A program made the translations under genes and the position numbers. Shown piece by piece: positions 36,701 to 44,598 of a stretch of 64,000 bases of DNA (within the stretch, counting starts at the first letter, position 1; each line of letters begins with the position of its first letter). The notes beneath the pieces were generated by a model. That model worked only from the letters and a program-made list of their open reading frames with translations. It ran no database searches and was not told the DNA's origin. Source of the DNA: Streptomyces mirabilis (lineage in GTDB: Bacteria > Actinomycetota > Actinomycetes > Streptomycetales > Streptomycetaceae); assembly GCF_039503195.1 (NCBI RefSeq), contig NZ_JBCJKP010000001.1:7688001-7752000 (forward strand), read 5' to 3'.

Positions 36701-37610
36701 TCGAGGGGAAGATCCGGTAGGACAGCTGGGTGTCGCGCCCGACGCCCACGTTCACGTCGAAGACCTTGTTGTACGAGTACGCCCGGCCGTCCGCCTTGTG
36801 GGTACCGGCGTAGCGCAGGGCCCGCTTGCCCGTGAAGCCCGCGCCGGCCTTCGCGGTGGGGGAGCCGCTCGGGCCCCGGTCCACCAGCGAGAGCATGTCC
36901 TTGGGCGTCGGGTCGTCGCTCTGCCCCGTGGAGAACTGGACGTCGGCGAGCTGGAGGATGTCGCCGCCGTTGTTCTTGGTGACCTCGAGCCGGAAGTGCT
37001 GGTACTCGACGGGGCTCGCGATGTCGTACGACTTCGTCTGGAACCGCTCGCCGAAGGACTCGCCGGAACGGGTGTCGAGGGTCTTCCAGTCCTTGCCGTC
37101 CGTGGAGCCCTGGAGGGTCCAGTCCTGGGGGTCGCGCTCGTCGTGGTCGTTGGCCGACGTCAGCGCGTACGTGACCACCTTGACCGGGGCGTCGAAGTCG
37201 AACTCCGCCCAGCCGGTCGGCTCGAAGGTCAGCCACTTGGTGCTCGACTCGTCGTCGACGAGGTTCTCCTTCACCTCGCCGCCGCCGGTGTTCTCGCCGC
37301 TCGCCCTGACATCCGTGACGTGGTCGGTGACATTGCCGGGGATGCCGCTGCTGTAGCCGCCGTCGACACCCGACGCGCGCTTTGCGCCGTCTGCTCCGGT
37401 GTCCACCGTGTTGAGCCAGGTCGGTGCCGGATCGCCTGATTCGAACGAGGAGGCGAACTCGCGATCGGTGGATGCCGTTTGGGCCGGAAGGGCAATCGCC
37501 GTGCCCTGCGAGGCCACTACCAGTGAAAGCGCTACCACCCCCATTATCGTTGAGGAACCCCATCTGAGCCGAGCCGGAGAACTCCGTCTGTACCGAGCTC
37601 TGTGCTGCAT
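33783..37610 (-). CDS. Secreted GH92 alpha-mannosidase with F5/8-type carbohydrate-binding domains
   Basis: A 1275-residue secreted enzyme. An N-terminal hydrophobic segment (IMGVVALSLVVASQGTAIAL, about 22-41) is the export signal. A discoidin/F5-8 C domain follows at about 75-225 (STKWLTFEPTGWAEFDF, DWTLQGSTDGKDWKTLDTRS). The GH92 body spans about 400-1130 with NNGFWDTYRTTWPAYSFLTP and GDEDNGEQSAWYLFSSLGFY containing the catalytic-acid Glu. A second F5/8 domain occupies about 1150-1275 (GGWVLQGSSDGTTWTDLDKR). AGGGAGG precedes ATG 37610. The operator GACAACGTTGTC is 25 bases upstream, so it is probably co-regulated with the first GH92 gene. Confidence 0.92.
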   Translation of the reverse strand: MQHRARYRRSSPARLRWGSSTIMGVVALSLVVASQGTAIALPAQTASTDREFASSFESGDPAPTWLNTVDTGADGAKRASGVDGGYSSGIPGNVTDHVTDVRASGENTGGGEVKENLVDDESSTKWLTFEPTGWAEFDFDAPVKVVTYALTSANDHDERDPQDWTLQGSTDGKDWKTLDTRSGESFGERFQTKSYDIASPVEYQHFRLEVTKNNGGDILQLADVQFSTGQSDDPTPKDMLSLVDRGPSGSPTAKAGAGFTGKRALRYAGTHKADGRAYSYNKVFDVNVGVGRDTQLSYRIFPSMADGDRDYDATNVSVDLAFTDGTYLSDLNAVDQHGFALTPQGQGAAKGLYVNQWNNVASRIGSVAAGKTVDRILLAYDSPQGPAKFRGWLDDVALKTVAPEKPKAHLADYALTTRGTNSSGGFSRGNNFPATALPHGFNFWTPVTNAGSLSWLYDYARANNADNLPTIEAFSASHEPSPWMGDRQTFQVMPSAASGTPDTGRTARALAFRHENETARPYYYGVTFENGLKAEMAPTDHAAALRFTYPGEDASVLFDNVTEQAGLTLDKDNGIVTGYSDVKSGLSTGATRLFVYGVFDAPVTDSGSSGVKGYLKFKPGADHTVTLRLATSLISIDQAKDNLRQEIPDGTSFGTVKERARKTWDKLFGKVEVEGATPDQLTTLYSSMYRLYLYPNSGFEKVGSKYEYASPFSAMPGPDTPTHTGAKIVDGKVYVNNGFWDTYRTTWPAYSFLTPSQAGEMVDGFVQQYKDGGWTSRWSSPGYADLMTGTSSDVAFADAYVKGVDFDAEAAYDAALKNATVVPPASGVGRKGMSTSPFLGYTSTATGEGLSWAMEGYVNDYGIAEMGQALYKKTGKKRYQEESAYFLNRAQDYVNLFDSKAGFFQGRDAQGNWRLDSSKYDPRVWGYDYTETNGWGYAFTAPQDSRGLANLYGGRSGLAQKLDAYFATPETASPDFVGSYGGVIHEMTEARDVRMGMYGHSNQVAHHVNYMYDAAGQPWKTQKNIREVLSRLYTGSEIGQGYHGDEDNGEQSAWYLFSSLGFYPLVMGSGEYAIGSPLFTKATVHLENGKDLVVKAPRNSAQNVYVQGVKFNGTRWTSTSLPHSLISRGGVLEFDMGPKPSSWGTGKDAAPVSITQDDKVPAPRADVLKGDGALFDNTSATDATVTSVDLPTSTAAKGVQYTLTSSADHTKAPGGWVLQGSSDGTTWTDLDKRSGESFTWDKQTRVFSVAHPGSYAHYRLVLDSEATLAEVELLG

Positions 37611-38093
37611 GCGCGAGCACCCTCCCTGGCCATGGACAACGTTGTCAGATTTGCTGCGCAAGGACCAGTAGGGAGTCAAGTTGTCAGTGGTGTCAAGGGT
37701 GTTGGATGTGGCGTCCGGGGCGAATATCGTGCGACGAGCTGCGCATTACTCCCATGGTGGGAGATTGGTGCCCTGTCGATCTTCCCCCGGGAAGTCGCGG
37801 ACGCCCCATATTTCCGCGAGGTCTCAACTCGGAAAAGACCCGCGGGTAAACCCGCTTTCGATCTTGCTCCGCTGACGGGAAGTGGACTATACCTGTCGGC
37901 ACCCGCCCAGCCGTTCGACGGCCGCGGGCAGGCACGTCCCGGGGGGAATCGGACGTCGGCGGCCAGTGTGACGGGCAGGGATCGCCGCGTTGACCGACTG
38001 AATCCCTCACGCACGACCCCAGCTTGACCTAACCGCGGTGCCGGGGAGGATCCGGTTCACCGCCTGAGTCCTGGAGAAGGCGAGGACTTGAGC
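37611..38093. other. Divergent control region, GH92 gene and ngcE
   Basis: 483 bases without a gene. The GACAACGTTGTC operator and a degenerate second copy lie at the GH92 side. A short CTCCCA-N3-TGGGAG dyad is at 37749-37763. The ngcE half shows no clear palindrome. The AT-rich patches near 37640-37680 and 37795-37810 could hold promoters. Confidence 0.5.
37635..37685. promoter_or_regulatory. GACAACGTTGTC operator plus degenerate copy, second GH92 gene
   Basis: A perfect palindrome at 37635-37646 and GTCAAGTTGTC (reverse GACAACTTGAC) at 37675-37685, about 40 bp apart. The pair mirrors that at 30208-30264. Confidence 0.6.
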
Positions 38094-39545
38094 ATGGGAT
38101 CCACTTCCGCCGAGAACAGCAACACCGAGGGTGTCGGCCGCCGTGACCTGATCAAGCGGTCCGCGGCGCTCGGCCTGATTTCCGTACCGACGATGAGCTT
38201 TTTGTCCGCTTGCGCGAGCAGCGACAGCGGTTCCGGTACCAAGGCCAAGGCCGGCAAGAAGACCACGAAGAACCCGCTGGGCGTCAACGAGACGGCCCCG
38301 CTCGCCGTCGTCATCTTCGACGGCGGATTCGGTACGAAGTACGCGACCGACGCCAACGCCCAGTACAAGACGGCCTACCCGAAGGCCAAGGTCAACTTCC
38401 ATGCGACCCAGAAGATCCAGTCCGAACTGCAGCCCAAGTTCAACGGCGGTACCCCGCCGGACCTGATCGACAACTCCGGCGCCCAGCAGATGGACATGGG
38501 CGTGCTCGTCGGCAAGAAGCAGCTCACCGACCTGACCCCGCTCCTCGACGCGCCGTCCATCGACGACCCGTCGAAGAAGGTCCGCGACACGCTGCGCCCC
38601 GGCATCGTGGAGATGGGCCAGTTCGACGGCGCGCCGGTCTGGATCATGTACTACGCGTACACCGTCTACGGCGTCTGGTACTCGCAGACCGCCCTCGACA
38701 AGCTCGACGCGACGTACCCCGAGACCTGGGACGCGATGCTCGCGCTGTGCGAGAAGGCGAAGAAGAAGGGCATGGCCGGCTGGACGTACGCGGGCAAGTA
38801 CCCGTACTACCTGCCGTTCTCGCTCTACCCCTTCATCGCCAAGATCGGCGGCCGGGAGGTTCTCGACAAGATCGACAACCTGGAGCCCAACGCCTGGAAG
38901 GACCCGGCCGTCAAGTCGGCGTTCGAGGCGTACTACGAGCTCTACAAGAAGGGTTACATCCTTCAGGGCACCCCGGGCATCGACCACATCCAGTCGCAGA
39001 CCGCCTGGGCCAAGGGCAAGGCACTCTTCATCCCGAACGGCTCCTGGGTGGAGAACGAGTCCGCGAACGTCATCCCGAAGGACTTCAACCTGGCCGTCAG
39101 CGGCCCGACCGGCCTGGACAGCTCCGACAAGATGCCGTTCGGCACCATCTGGGCCTCCGGTGGCGAGCCCTTCATCGTGCCGGCCAAGGCGAACAACCCC
39201 GAGGGAGGCATGGAGCAGCTGCGCATCATGCTCAGCGAGGCCTCGTCGAAGAACTTCACCAGCCAGGTGAAATCGCTGACCGCCTACAACGGCGGCACCG
39301 ACGGCATCACGCTGACCCCGGGCCTCAAGTCCGGTGTCGCGGCCCTGGAGAAGGCCGGGACCAACGTGGTCAACCCGCGGCTCCAGGACTGGTACGTGAA
39401 GCTTCAGAAGGAGCAGATCGGTGTCGCCGGTCTCGGCGAGATGATGGCAGGGCGGCTGACCCCGGCCGAGGCCATCAAGAAGATCCAGGGCTACGCGGAC
39501 GCGGCGGCCAAGGACCAGTCCATCAAGCACTACAAGCACCAGTAG
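38094..39545 (+). CDS. ngcE: ABC transporter sugar-binding lipoprotein (NgcE-like)
   Basis: A 483-residue solute-binding lipoprotein. The N-terminus GRRDLIKRSAALGLISVPTM has a twin-Arg motif and leads to the lipobox LSAC (Cys near residue 40), so it is Tat- or Sec-exported and lipid-anchored. The body is a family 1 extracellular binding protein (PKAKVNFHATQKIQSELQPK, GKALFIPNGSWVENESANVI). Gene order and sequence match NgcE, the N-acetylglucosamine/chitobiose-binding protein (S. coelicolor SCO6005). GAGGA at 38082-38086 gives ATG 38094; a TTG six bases earlier is too close. It heads the operon with two permeases and is divergent from a GH92 gene. Confidence 0.85.
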   Translation: MGSTSAENSNTEGVGRRDLIKRSAALGLISVPTMSFLSACASSDSGSGTKAKAGKKTTKNPLGVNETAPLAVVIFDGGFGTKYATDANAQYKTAYPKAKVNFHATQKIQSELQPKFNGGTPPDLIDNSGAQQMDMGVLVGKKQLTDLTPLLDAPSIDDPSKKVRDTLRPGIVEMGQFDGAPVWIMYYAYTVYGVWYSQTALDKLDATYPETWDAMLALCEKAKKKGMAGWTYAGKYPYYLPFSLYPFIAKIGGREVLDKIDNLEPNAWKDPAVKSAFEAYYELYKKGYILQGTPGIDHIQSQTAWAKGKALFIPNGSWVENESANVIPKDFNLAVSGPTGLDSSDKMPFGTIWASGGEPFIVPAKANNPEGGMEQLRIMLSEASSKNFTSQVKSLTAYNGGTDGITLTPGLKSGVAALEKAGTNVVNPRLQDWYVKLQKEQIGVAGLGEMMAGRLTPAEAIKKIQGYADAAAKDQSIKHYKHQ

Positions 39546-39604
39546 CGGCGCGTGTCCACGCGTCGCCGGCGGTGGCATCCGCGATTCGATCGGGGTCGGT
39601 AACC

Positions 39605-40528
39605 ATGCAACACGGCAAGTACCGGTTCATCGTGGGGTTCTTGGTGGCCCCCTTGGCGTTGTACGCGATCTTCGTGATCTGGCCCTTCGTCCAGGCCATC
39701 TACTACTCGTTCACGGACTGGACCGGTCTGAGCCCCGACTTCAAGATGGTCGGTTTCGCCAACTACACCAGAATGCTGCACGACGACATCTTCTGGAAGT
39801 CGTTGCAGCACAGTCTGCTGTTCGCGTTGCTGCTGCCGCTGGTGACGCTGGGCCTCGCGCTCTTCTTCGCCTTCATGCTCAATGTCGGTGGGCGGCGCCG
39901 AAAAGGCGCCGCCATCACCGGAGTGCGCGGTTCGGGTTTCTACAAAATCGCCTACTTCTTCCCGCAGGTGCTGTCGATCGCGATCGTCTCCCTGCTTTTC
40001 CAATTCGCCTACAACCCCAACGACGGCGTCATCAACGGGACGTTGAAGGCCATCGGCCTCGGCAGTGTCCAGCCGGACTGGCTGGGCGACCCGAACCTCG
40101 CCCTGTGGTGTGTGATGGCGGTGCTGCTGTGGAGCACGGTCGGGTTCTTCGTCGTGCTGTTCTCGGCGGGCATGGCGTCGATTCCGAAGGACTTCTACGA
40201 GGCCGCGCTGCTCGACGGCGCGAGCCGCGCCACCACCTTCTTCAAGATCACCCTTCCGCTGCTCTGGGACACCGTGCAGTCGGGATGGGTGTACATGGGG
40301 ATCCTGGCGCTCGGCGCCGAGGCGTTCGCCGCCGTACAGATCATGACCGTGGGTCCCGGCGGCCCCGACTACTCGACCACGGTCCTTCCGCTGTACGTGT
40401 ACCAATCGGCGTTCCGTGACGCGAACGCCGCCTACGCCACCACGATCGGTGTCGCGCTGCTCATCGTCACGCTGCTGTTCGCGGCGATCGTGATGCGAGT
40501 GGGCCGGCGCGAGCGGTTGGAGTTCTAG
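39605..40528 (+). CDS. ngcF: ABC sugar transporter permease (NgcF-like)
   Basis: A 307-residue integral membrane permease with six expected helices, the first being FIVGFLVAPLALYAIFVIWP. The cytoplasmic EAA loop reads FYEAALLDGASRATTFFKIT (about 198-217) and docks with the ATPase. It belongs to the MalF/UgpA type. It starts 59 bases after ngcE and ends one base before ngcG. No ATPase is encoded here; such Streptomyces importers usually share the MsiK ATPase. Confidence 0.88.
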   Translation: MQHGKYRFIVGFLVAPLALYAIFVIWPFVQAIYYSFTDWTGLSPDFKMVGFANYTRMLHDDIFWKSLQHSLLFALLLPLVTLGLALFFAFMLNVGGRRRKGAAITGVRGSGFYKIAYFFPQVLSIAIVSLLFQFAYNPNDGVINGTLKAIGLGSVQPDWLGDPNLALWCVMAVLLWSTVGFFVVLFSAGMASIPKDFYEAALLDGASRATTFFKITLPLLWDTVQSGWVYMGILALGAEAFAAVQIMTVGPGGPDYSTTVLPLYVYQSAFRDANAAYATTIGVALLIVTLLFAAIVMRVGRRERLEF

Positions 40529-40529
40529 C

Positions 40530-41450
40530 ATGAAGACCACTGACACCCCGCCGCCCGTGGAACCGGTCGAGGACCGTCCTCAGGTGGCAAAGGAGAAGGC
40601 GCCGCCGGAAAAGGCGAAGAGCAGTGAGGGCGGCGTCCTCAACGCCTTCTCGCACGGCATTCTCATCATCTGGGCGATCATGGTCGTACTGCCGCTGCTG
40701 TGGGCGGTGATGACGTCCTTCAAGAACGACGACTCCATTTTCAGCTCGCCCTGGTCGCTGCCGGACAAACTGCACTTCGACAACTGGTCGCGCGCGTGGT
40801 CGCAGGCCCACATGAGCGACTACTTCGGCAATACCCTCATCGTGGTGGGATTCTCGCTGGTCGGTACGCTCGTGCTCGGCTCGATGGCGGCGTACGTGCT
40901 CGCCCGATTCGAGTTCCCGGGCAACCGCTTCATCTACTTCCTCTTCGTCGGAGGAATGAGTTTCCCGATCATGCTGGCTCTGGTGCCGTTGTTCTACGTC
41001 CTGAACAACATGAGTCTGCTGAACACACTGCCGGGTCTGATCCTCGTCTACATCGCCTACTCGCTGCCGTTCACGGTCTTCTTCCTGACCTCGTTCTTCA
41101 GGACACTGCCGACCTCGATCGCCGAGGCGGCGTTCGTCGACGGTGCCTCGCACACCAGGACGTTCTTCCAGATCATGCTGCCGATGGCCAAGCCGGGGCT
41201 GATCAGCGTCGGGATCTTCAACTTCCTGGGCCAGTGGAACCAGTACATGCTCCCCACCGTGCTGAACACCGACCCCGACAAGAAGGTCCTCTCCCAGGGC
41301 CTGGTCGAGCTGGCGACCAGTCAGGGCTACAAGGGCGACTGGTCGGGCCTCTTCGCGGGCCTGGTGATGGCCATGCTCCCGGTGCTGGCCGCGTACATCA
41401 TCTTCCAGCGACAGGTGGTCCAGGGGCTGACGGCGGGGGCTCTCAAGTAG
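40530..41450 (+). CDS. ngcG: ABC sugar transporter permease (NgcG-like)
   Basis: A 306-residue partner permease of the MalG type. A charged Pro/Glu/Lys-rich N-terminal tail of about 40 residues precedes six helices (first LIIWAIMVVLPLLWAVMTSF). The EAA loop is IAEAAFVDGASHTRTFFQIM. ATG 40530 follows the ngcF stop by one base, indicating coupling. A 14-bp hairpin terminator 50 bases downstream ends the operon. Confidence 0.88.
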   Translation: MKTTDTPPPVEPVEDRPQVAKEKAPPEKAKSSEGGVLNAFSHGILIIWAIMVVLPLLWAVMTSFKNDDSIFSSPWSLPDKLHFDNWSRAWSQAHMSDYFGNTLIVVGFSLVGTLVLGSMAAYVLARFEFPGNRFIYFLFVGGMSFPIMLALVPLFYVLNNMSLLNTLPGLILVYIAYSLPFTVFFLTSFFRTLPTSIAEAAFVDGASHTRTFFQIMLPMAKPGLISVGIFNFLGQWNQYMLPTVLNTDPDKKVLSQGLVELATSQGYKGDWSGLFAGLVMAMLPVLAAYIIFQRQVVQGLTAGALK

Positions 41451-41502
41451 GCCGAGCGAGGTAACGGCCACATCCGTCGAACACCGAGAACTCTCCGGAG
41501 TA

Positions 41503-41536
41503 CGTAATCCCTTCCGAAGACGCGGAAGGGATTACG
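41503..41536 (+). terminator. ngcEFG operon terminator
   Basis: CGTAATCCCTTCCG (41503-41516) pairs perfectly with its complement at 41523-41536 around AAGACG. Confidence 0.85.
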
Positions 41537-41542
41537 CGTACT

Positions 41543-41650
41543 CGGTCCCGCACATTCAGGCACCTGCGGTTCCGCACATTCGGCCCCGACTATTCGGCCC
41601 CGACTATTTCGTCCCGACTACTCGGTCCCGCCCACTCGGTTCCGCATTCC
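41543..41650 (+). repeat. 14-bp tandem repeat array (7 degenerate units)
   Basis: Units of consensus CGGYCCCGACTATT run head to tail at 41567, 41581, 41595, 41609, 41623 and 41637. The units at 41581 and 41595 are identical. One more unit (41543-41556) is separated by 10 bases. It lies between the ngc terminator and rok7B7. Confidence 0.75.
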
Positions 41651-41953
41651 CCGGTCCCCCGAAAACGGCCCACTCGCCCGGAGGGGATGTGCGGGGGCCC
41701 ACGCCCGGCGGGGCGGCGTCGTGGTCGCGGCCTTGATCTTGTACGCCGGGACGGCGACAACTTGTAATCAGCCGGGGTGTGACCTGGGCCATAGAAGGAT
41801 CTACGGCCCAGTCTGTCCCGCACACGTGTGCTCATCCGCGCCCGATGCAGCTCAACCTCTTGACGGGAGGTAACCCAAACAGCTCAGCTTAGAGTTCACT
41901 AGTTGGACATAGGCGGGGCCTCATCGTGGCGGCCTCGTACGCGGGAGGTCGTC

Positions 41954-43153
41954 GTGGAGACTCCGGGGTCGCAGTCGTCGCTGCACCGAGCCAATCTGGA
42001 GCGCGTCGTACGTGCGGTGCGCCTTGCCGGTTCGCTCACGCAGGCGGAGATCGCGAGGACGACGGGCCTCTCCGCCGCGACCGTTTCCAATATCGTCCGA
42101 GAGCTCAAGGACGGCGGAACGGTCGAGGTCACCCCCACTTCGGCGGGTGGCCGCAGGGCCCGCAGCGTGTCCCTGAGCGGTGACGCCGGCATCGTGATCG
42201 GCGTCGACTTCGGCCATACGCATCTGCGCGTCGCGGTCGGGAACCTCGCCCACCAGGTGCTGGCCGAGGAGTCCGAGCCGCTGGACGTGGACGCGAGCGC
42301 CGCACAGGGCTTCGACCGGGCGGAAGAGCTGGTCAGCCGCCTGATCGCGGCGACCGGGGTGGACCCCTCCAAGATCGCGGGCGTGGGGCTCGGCGTGCCC
42401 GGTCCCATCGACGTGGAGTCGGGGACCCTGGGGTCCACCGCGATCCTGCCGGGCTGGACCGGCGCGAAGCCCGCCGAGGAGCTGCGCGGGCGGCTCGGCG
42501 TGCCCGTGTACGTGGACAACGACGCCAACCTGGGCGCGCTCGGCGAACTGGTCTGGGGCAGTGGGCGCGGGGTCAAGGACCTGGCGTACATCAAGGTCGC
42601 GAGCGGTGTCGGCGCCGGGCTGGTGATCGACGGCAAGATCTACCGCGGGCCCGGCGGCACGGCGGGCGAAATCGGGCATATTACTCTTGATGAATCCGGT
42701 CCCGTCTGTCGCTGTGGCAATCGGGGCTGCCTGGAGACCTTCGCGGCGGCGCGCTATGTGCTGCCGCTTCTGCAGTCCAGCCATGGCACGGACCTGACCA
42801 TGGAAGGCGTCGTCAGGCTGGCTCGGGAGGGTGATCCGGGTTGTCGTCGGGTGATCGCCGATGTCGGCCGTCACATCGGAAGCGGGGTTGCGAATCTCTG
42901 CAACCTGCTCAACCCGAGTCGGGTGGTCCTCGGCGGCGACCTCGCCGAGGCCGGCGAACTCGTTCTCGGACCCATCAGGGAGTCGGTCGGCCGGTATGCG
43001 ATCCCCAGTGCCGCACGTCAACTCTCGGTGCTGCCAGGGGCACTTGGCGGCCGTGCGGAGGTGCTCGGGGCCCTTGCTCTCGCGCTCAGCGAGATGGGCG
43101 ATTCGACCCTTTTGGACGGATCGCTGTCCGCGAGTGCCCCTGCCTTCACTTAG
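41954..43153 (+). CDS. rok7B7: ROK-family transcriptional regulator Rok7B7
   Basis: A 399-residue ROK repressor/activator. An N-terminal MarR-like helix-turn-helix occupies about 15-75 (GSLTQAEIARTTGLSAATVS, NIVRELKDGGTVEVTPTSAG). The ROK sugar-kinase fold follows (IVIGVDFGHTHLRVAVGNLA; VDNDANLGALGELVWGSG; zinc-type CRCGNRGCLETFA). The neighbouring xylFGH operon and the sequence identify it with Rok7B7 (S. coelicolor SCO6008), known to affect xylose uptake, carbon catabolite control and antibiotic production. GTG 41954 is preceded by GGGAGG. The codons around HITLDE (42676-42693) are unusually AT-rich compared with neighbours. Confidence 0.9.
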   Translation: METPGSQSSLHRANLERVVRAVRLAGSLTQAEIARTTGLSAATVSNIVRELKDGGTVEVTPTSAGGRRARSVSLSGDAGIVIGVDFGHTHLRVAVGNLAHQVLAEESEPLDVDASAAQGFDRAEELVSRLIAATGVDPSKIAGVGLGVPGPIDVESGTLGSTAILPGWTGAKPAEELRGRLGVPVYVDNDANLGALGELVWGSGRGVKDLAYIKVASGVGAGLVIDGKIYRGPGGTAGEIGHITLDESGPVCRCGNRGCLETFAAARYVLPLLQSSHGTDLTMEGVVRLAREGDPGCRRVIADVGRHIGSGVANLCNLLNPSRVVLGGDLAEAGELVLGPIRESVGRYAIPSAARQLSVLPGALGGRAEVLGALALALSEMGDSTLLDGSLSASAPAFT

Positions 43154-43187
43154 AGAACGCATGGCACCGTTGCCATCTCGTTAAGTA

Positions 43188-43200
43188 TTTACTTCTTGAC
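43188..43200 (+). promoter_or_regulatory. Rok7B7-type operator upstream of xylF
   Basis: TTTACTTCTTGAC fits at every position the Rok7B7 consensus as I recall it (TTKAMKHSTTSAV). It lies 75-87 bases upstream of xylF, and its end overlaps a TTGACG -35-like element (43196-43201). Confidence 0.6.
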
Positions 43201-43274
43201 GTCGCTCGCGTGGCCGAGTTGACTTCCAGCCACCTCGGCCGCAACGACGCGGCCTCGTCAGGGAGGTTTCAAGA

Positions 43275-44387
43275 GTGAACACGCGTATGCGTCGTGCCGC
43301 GTTTGCCGTTGCCGCTGGTGCGATGGCCGTTTCGCTGGCTGCTTGTGGCAGTGCCAAGGAGTCCGGTGGCAGCAAGAGCGACAGCTCCGGCTCCGCCAAG
43401 AAGGGCGACGCGATCAAGGTCGGCCTGCTCCTTCCCGAGAACCAGACCGCGCGTTACGAGAAGTTCGACAAGCCTCTGATCGAGAAGAAGGTCAAGGAGC
43501 TTACGAACAACAAGGGCGAGGTCGTCTACGCCAACGCCAAGCAGGACGCGAGCACGCAGAACCAGCAGGTCGACACGATGATCACCAACAAGGTGGATGT
43601 CCTCATCGTCGACGCTGTGGACTCTGCGGCCATCAAGAACTCGGTCCAGAAGGCCAAGGACGCCGGCATCCCCGTCGTCGCCTACGACCGTCTCGCCCAG
43701 GGCCCGATCAGCGGCTACACGTCGTTCGACAACACGACCGTCGGCAAGACGCAGGGTGAGGCCCTCCTCACCGCGCTCGGCTCCAAGGCCAAGTCCGGCA
43801 AGATCGTGATGATGAACGGGTCGTCCACCGACCCGAACGCCGCCCAGTTCAAGGCCGGTGCCCACTCCGTCCTCGACGGCAAGGTGAACGTCGGCAAGGA
43901 GTACGACACCAAGGACTGGAAGCCGGAGAACGCCAACGCCAACATGGAGGGCGCCATCTCCGCCCTCGGCAAGAAGAACATCGTCGGCGTCTACTCCGCC
44001 AACGACGGCATGGCCGGCGGTATCATCACGGCCCTGAAGGCCGCGGGCATCTCCGTCCCGGTCACCGGCCAGGACGCCGAGCTCGCGGGTGTGCAGCGCA
44101 TCATCGCCGGTGAGCAGTTCATGAGCGTCTACAAGCCGTACGCCCCCGAGGCCGACGCCGCCGCCGAGATGGCTGTCGCGCTCGCCCAGGGCAAGTCGCT
44201 CGACACCGTCGCCAAGGACAAGGTCGACAGCCCGACCGACAAGGCGATCCCGTCGGTCATCGTCGCGGTCGTCTCGCTGACCAAGGCCAACATCAACGAC
44301 ACCGTCATCAAGGACGGCGTCTACACGGTCAGCGACATCTGCACGAGCGCCTACAAGGCCAAGTGCGACGCGCTCGGCATCAAGTAG
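43275..44387 (+). CDS. xylF: Xylose ABC transporter binding lipoprotein
   Basis: A 370-residue lipoprotein: MRRAAFAVAAGAMAVSLAAC gives the signal peptide and lipobox (LAAC), followed by a Ser/Gly/Lys linker and a periplasmic-binding type 1 fold (IKVGLLLPENQTARYEKFDK, DVLIVDAVDSAAIKNSVQKA, VGVYSANDGMAGGIITALKA). The ligand is a pentose, inferred to be xylose from the locus. GTG 43275 has GGGAGG upstream. It is the first gene of xylFGH, and the 57-base hairpin after it suggests that xylF RNA is stabilised relative to xylGH. Confidence 0.9.
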   Translation: MNTRMRRAAFAVAAGAMAVSLAACGSAKESGGSKSDSSGSAKKGDAIKVGLLLPENQTARYEKFDKPLIEKKVKELTNNKGEVVYANAKQDASTQNQQVDTMITNKVDVLIVDAVDSAAIKNSVQKAKDAGIPVVAYDRLAQGPISGYTSFDNTTVGKTQGEALLTALGSKAKSGKIVMMNGSSTDPNAAQFKAGAHSVLDGKVNVGKEYDTKDWKPENANANMEGAISALGKKNIVGVYSANDGMAGGIITALKAAGISVPVTGQDAELAGVQRIIAGEQFMSVYKPYAPEADAAAEMAVALAQGKSLDTVAKDKVDSPTDKAIPSVIVAVVSLTKANINDTVIKDGVYTVSDICTSAYKAKCDALGIK

Positions 44388-44409
44388 TCCGAGCAACTGA
44401 AGTAGCCGC

Positions 44410-44466
44410 CGCAAGTCTCTATCCACGTACGGGAATCCGTTCTTGAATTTCCGTACGGGACTTGCG
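44410..44466 (+). ncRNA. Intercistronic hairpin between xylF and xylG
   Basis: Outer arms CGCAAGTC (44410-44417) and GACTTGCG (44459-44466) enclose a second stem CGTACGGGAA/TTTCCGTACG (one mismatch). A long stem between the binding-protein gene and the ATPase gene is typical of differential expression by attenuation or 3' stabilisation. Confidence 0.65.
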
Positions 44467-44598
44467 TCATCGAAAGCCCCTCCGGCGCCCCGCATCCATC
44501 AGCCCCGCAAAGCTAGGGCGGGGCGCCGGACGGAACACCCCCTCCACAAACTTCTGCACAACCTCCCGCCGGGTCAGGCGGCGAAGGAGATGGTTAAC

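Larger units (their letters stand above)
41451..41953. other. Intergenic region before rok7B7
   Basis: 503 bases. It holds the ngc terminator (41503-41536), the 14-bp tandem repeat array (41543-41650), a CTGGGCC/GGCCCAG inverted repeat (41784-41811), the palindrome CACACGTGTG (41821-41830) and a TTGACG element (41860-41865) in the rok7B7 leader. No coding frame is convincing. Confidence 0.6.

Noticed and set aside
38088..38093. TTG start for ngcE
   Set aside because: The ribosome site GAGGA would be only one base away; ATG 38094 has correct seven-base spacing.
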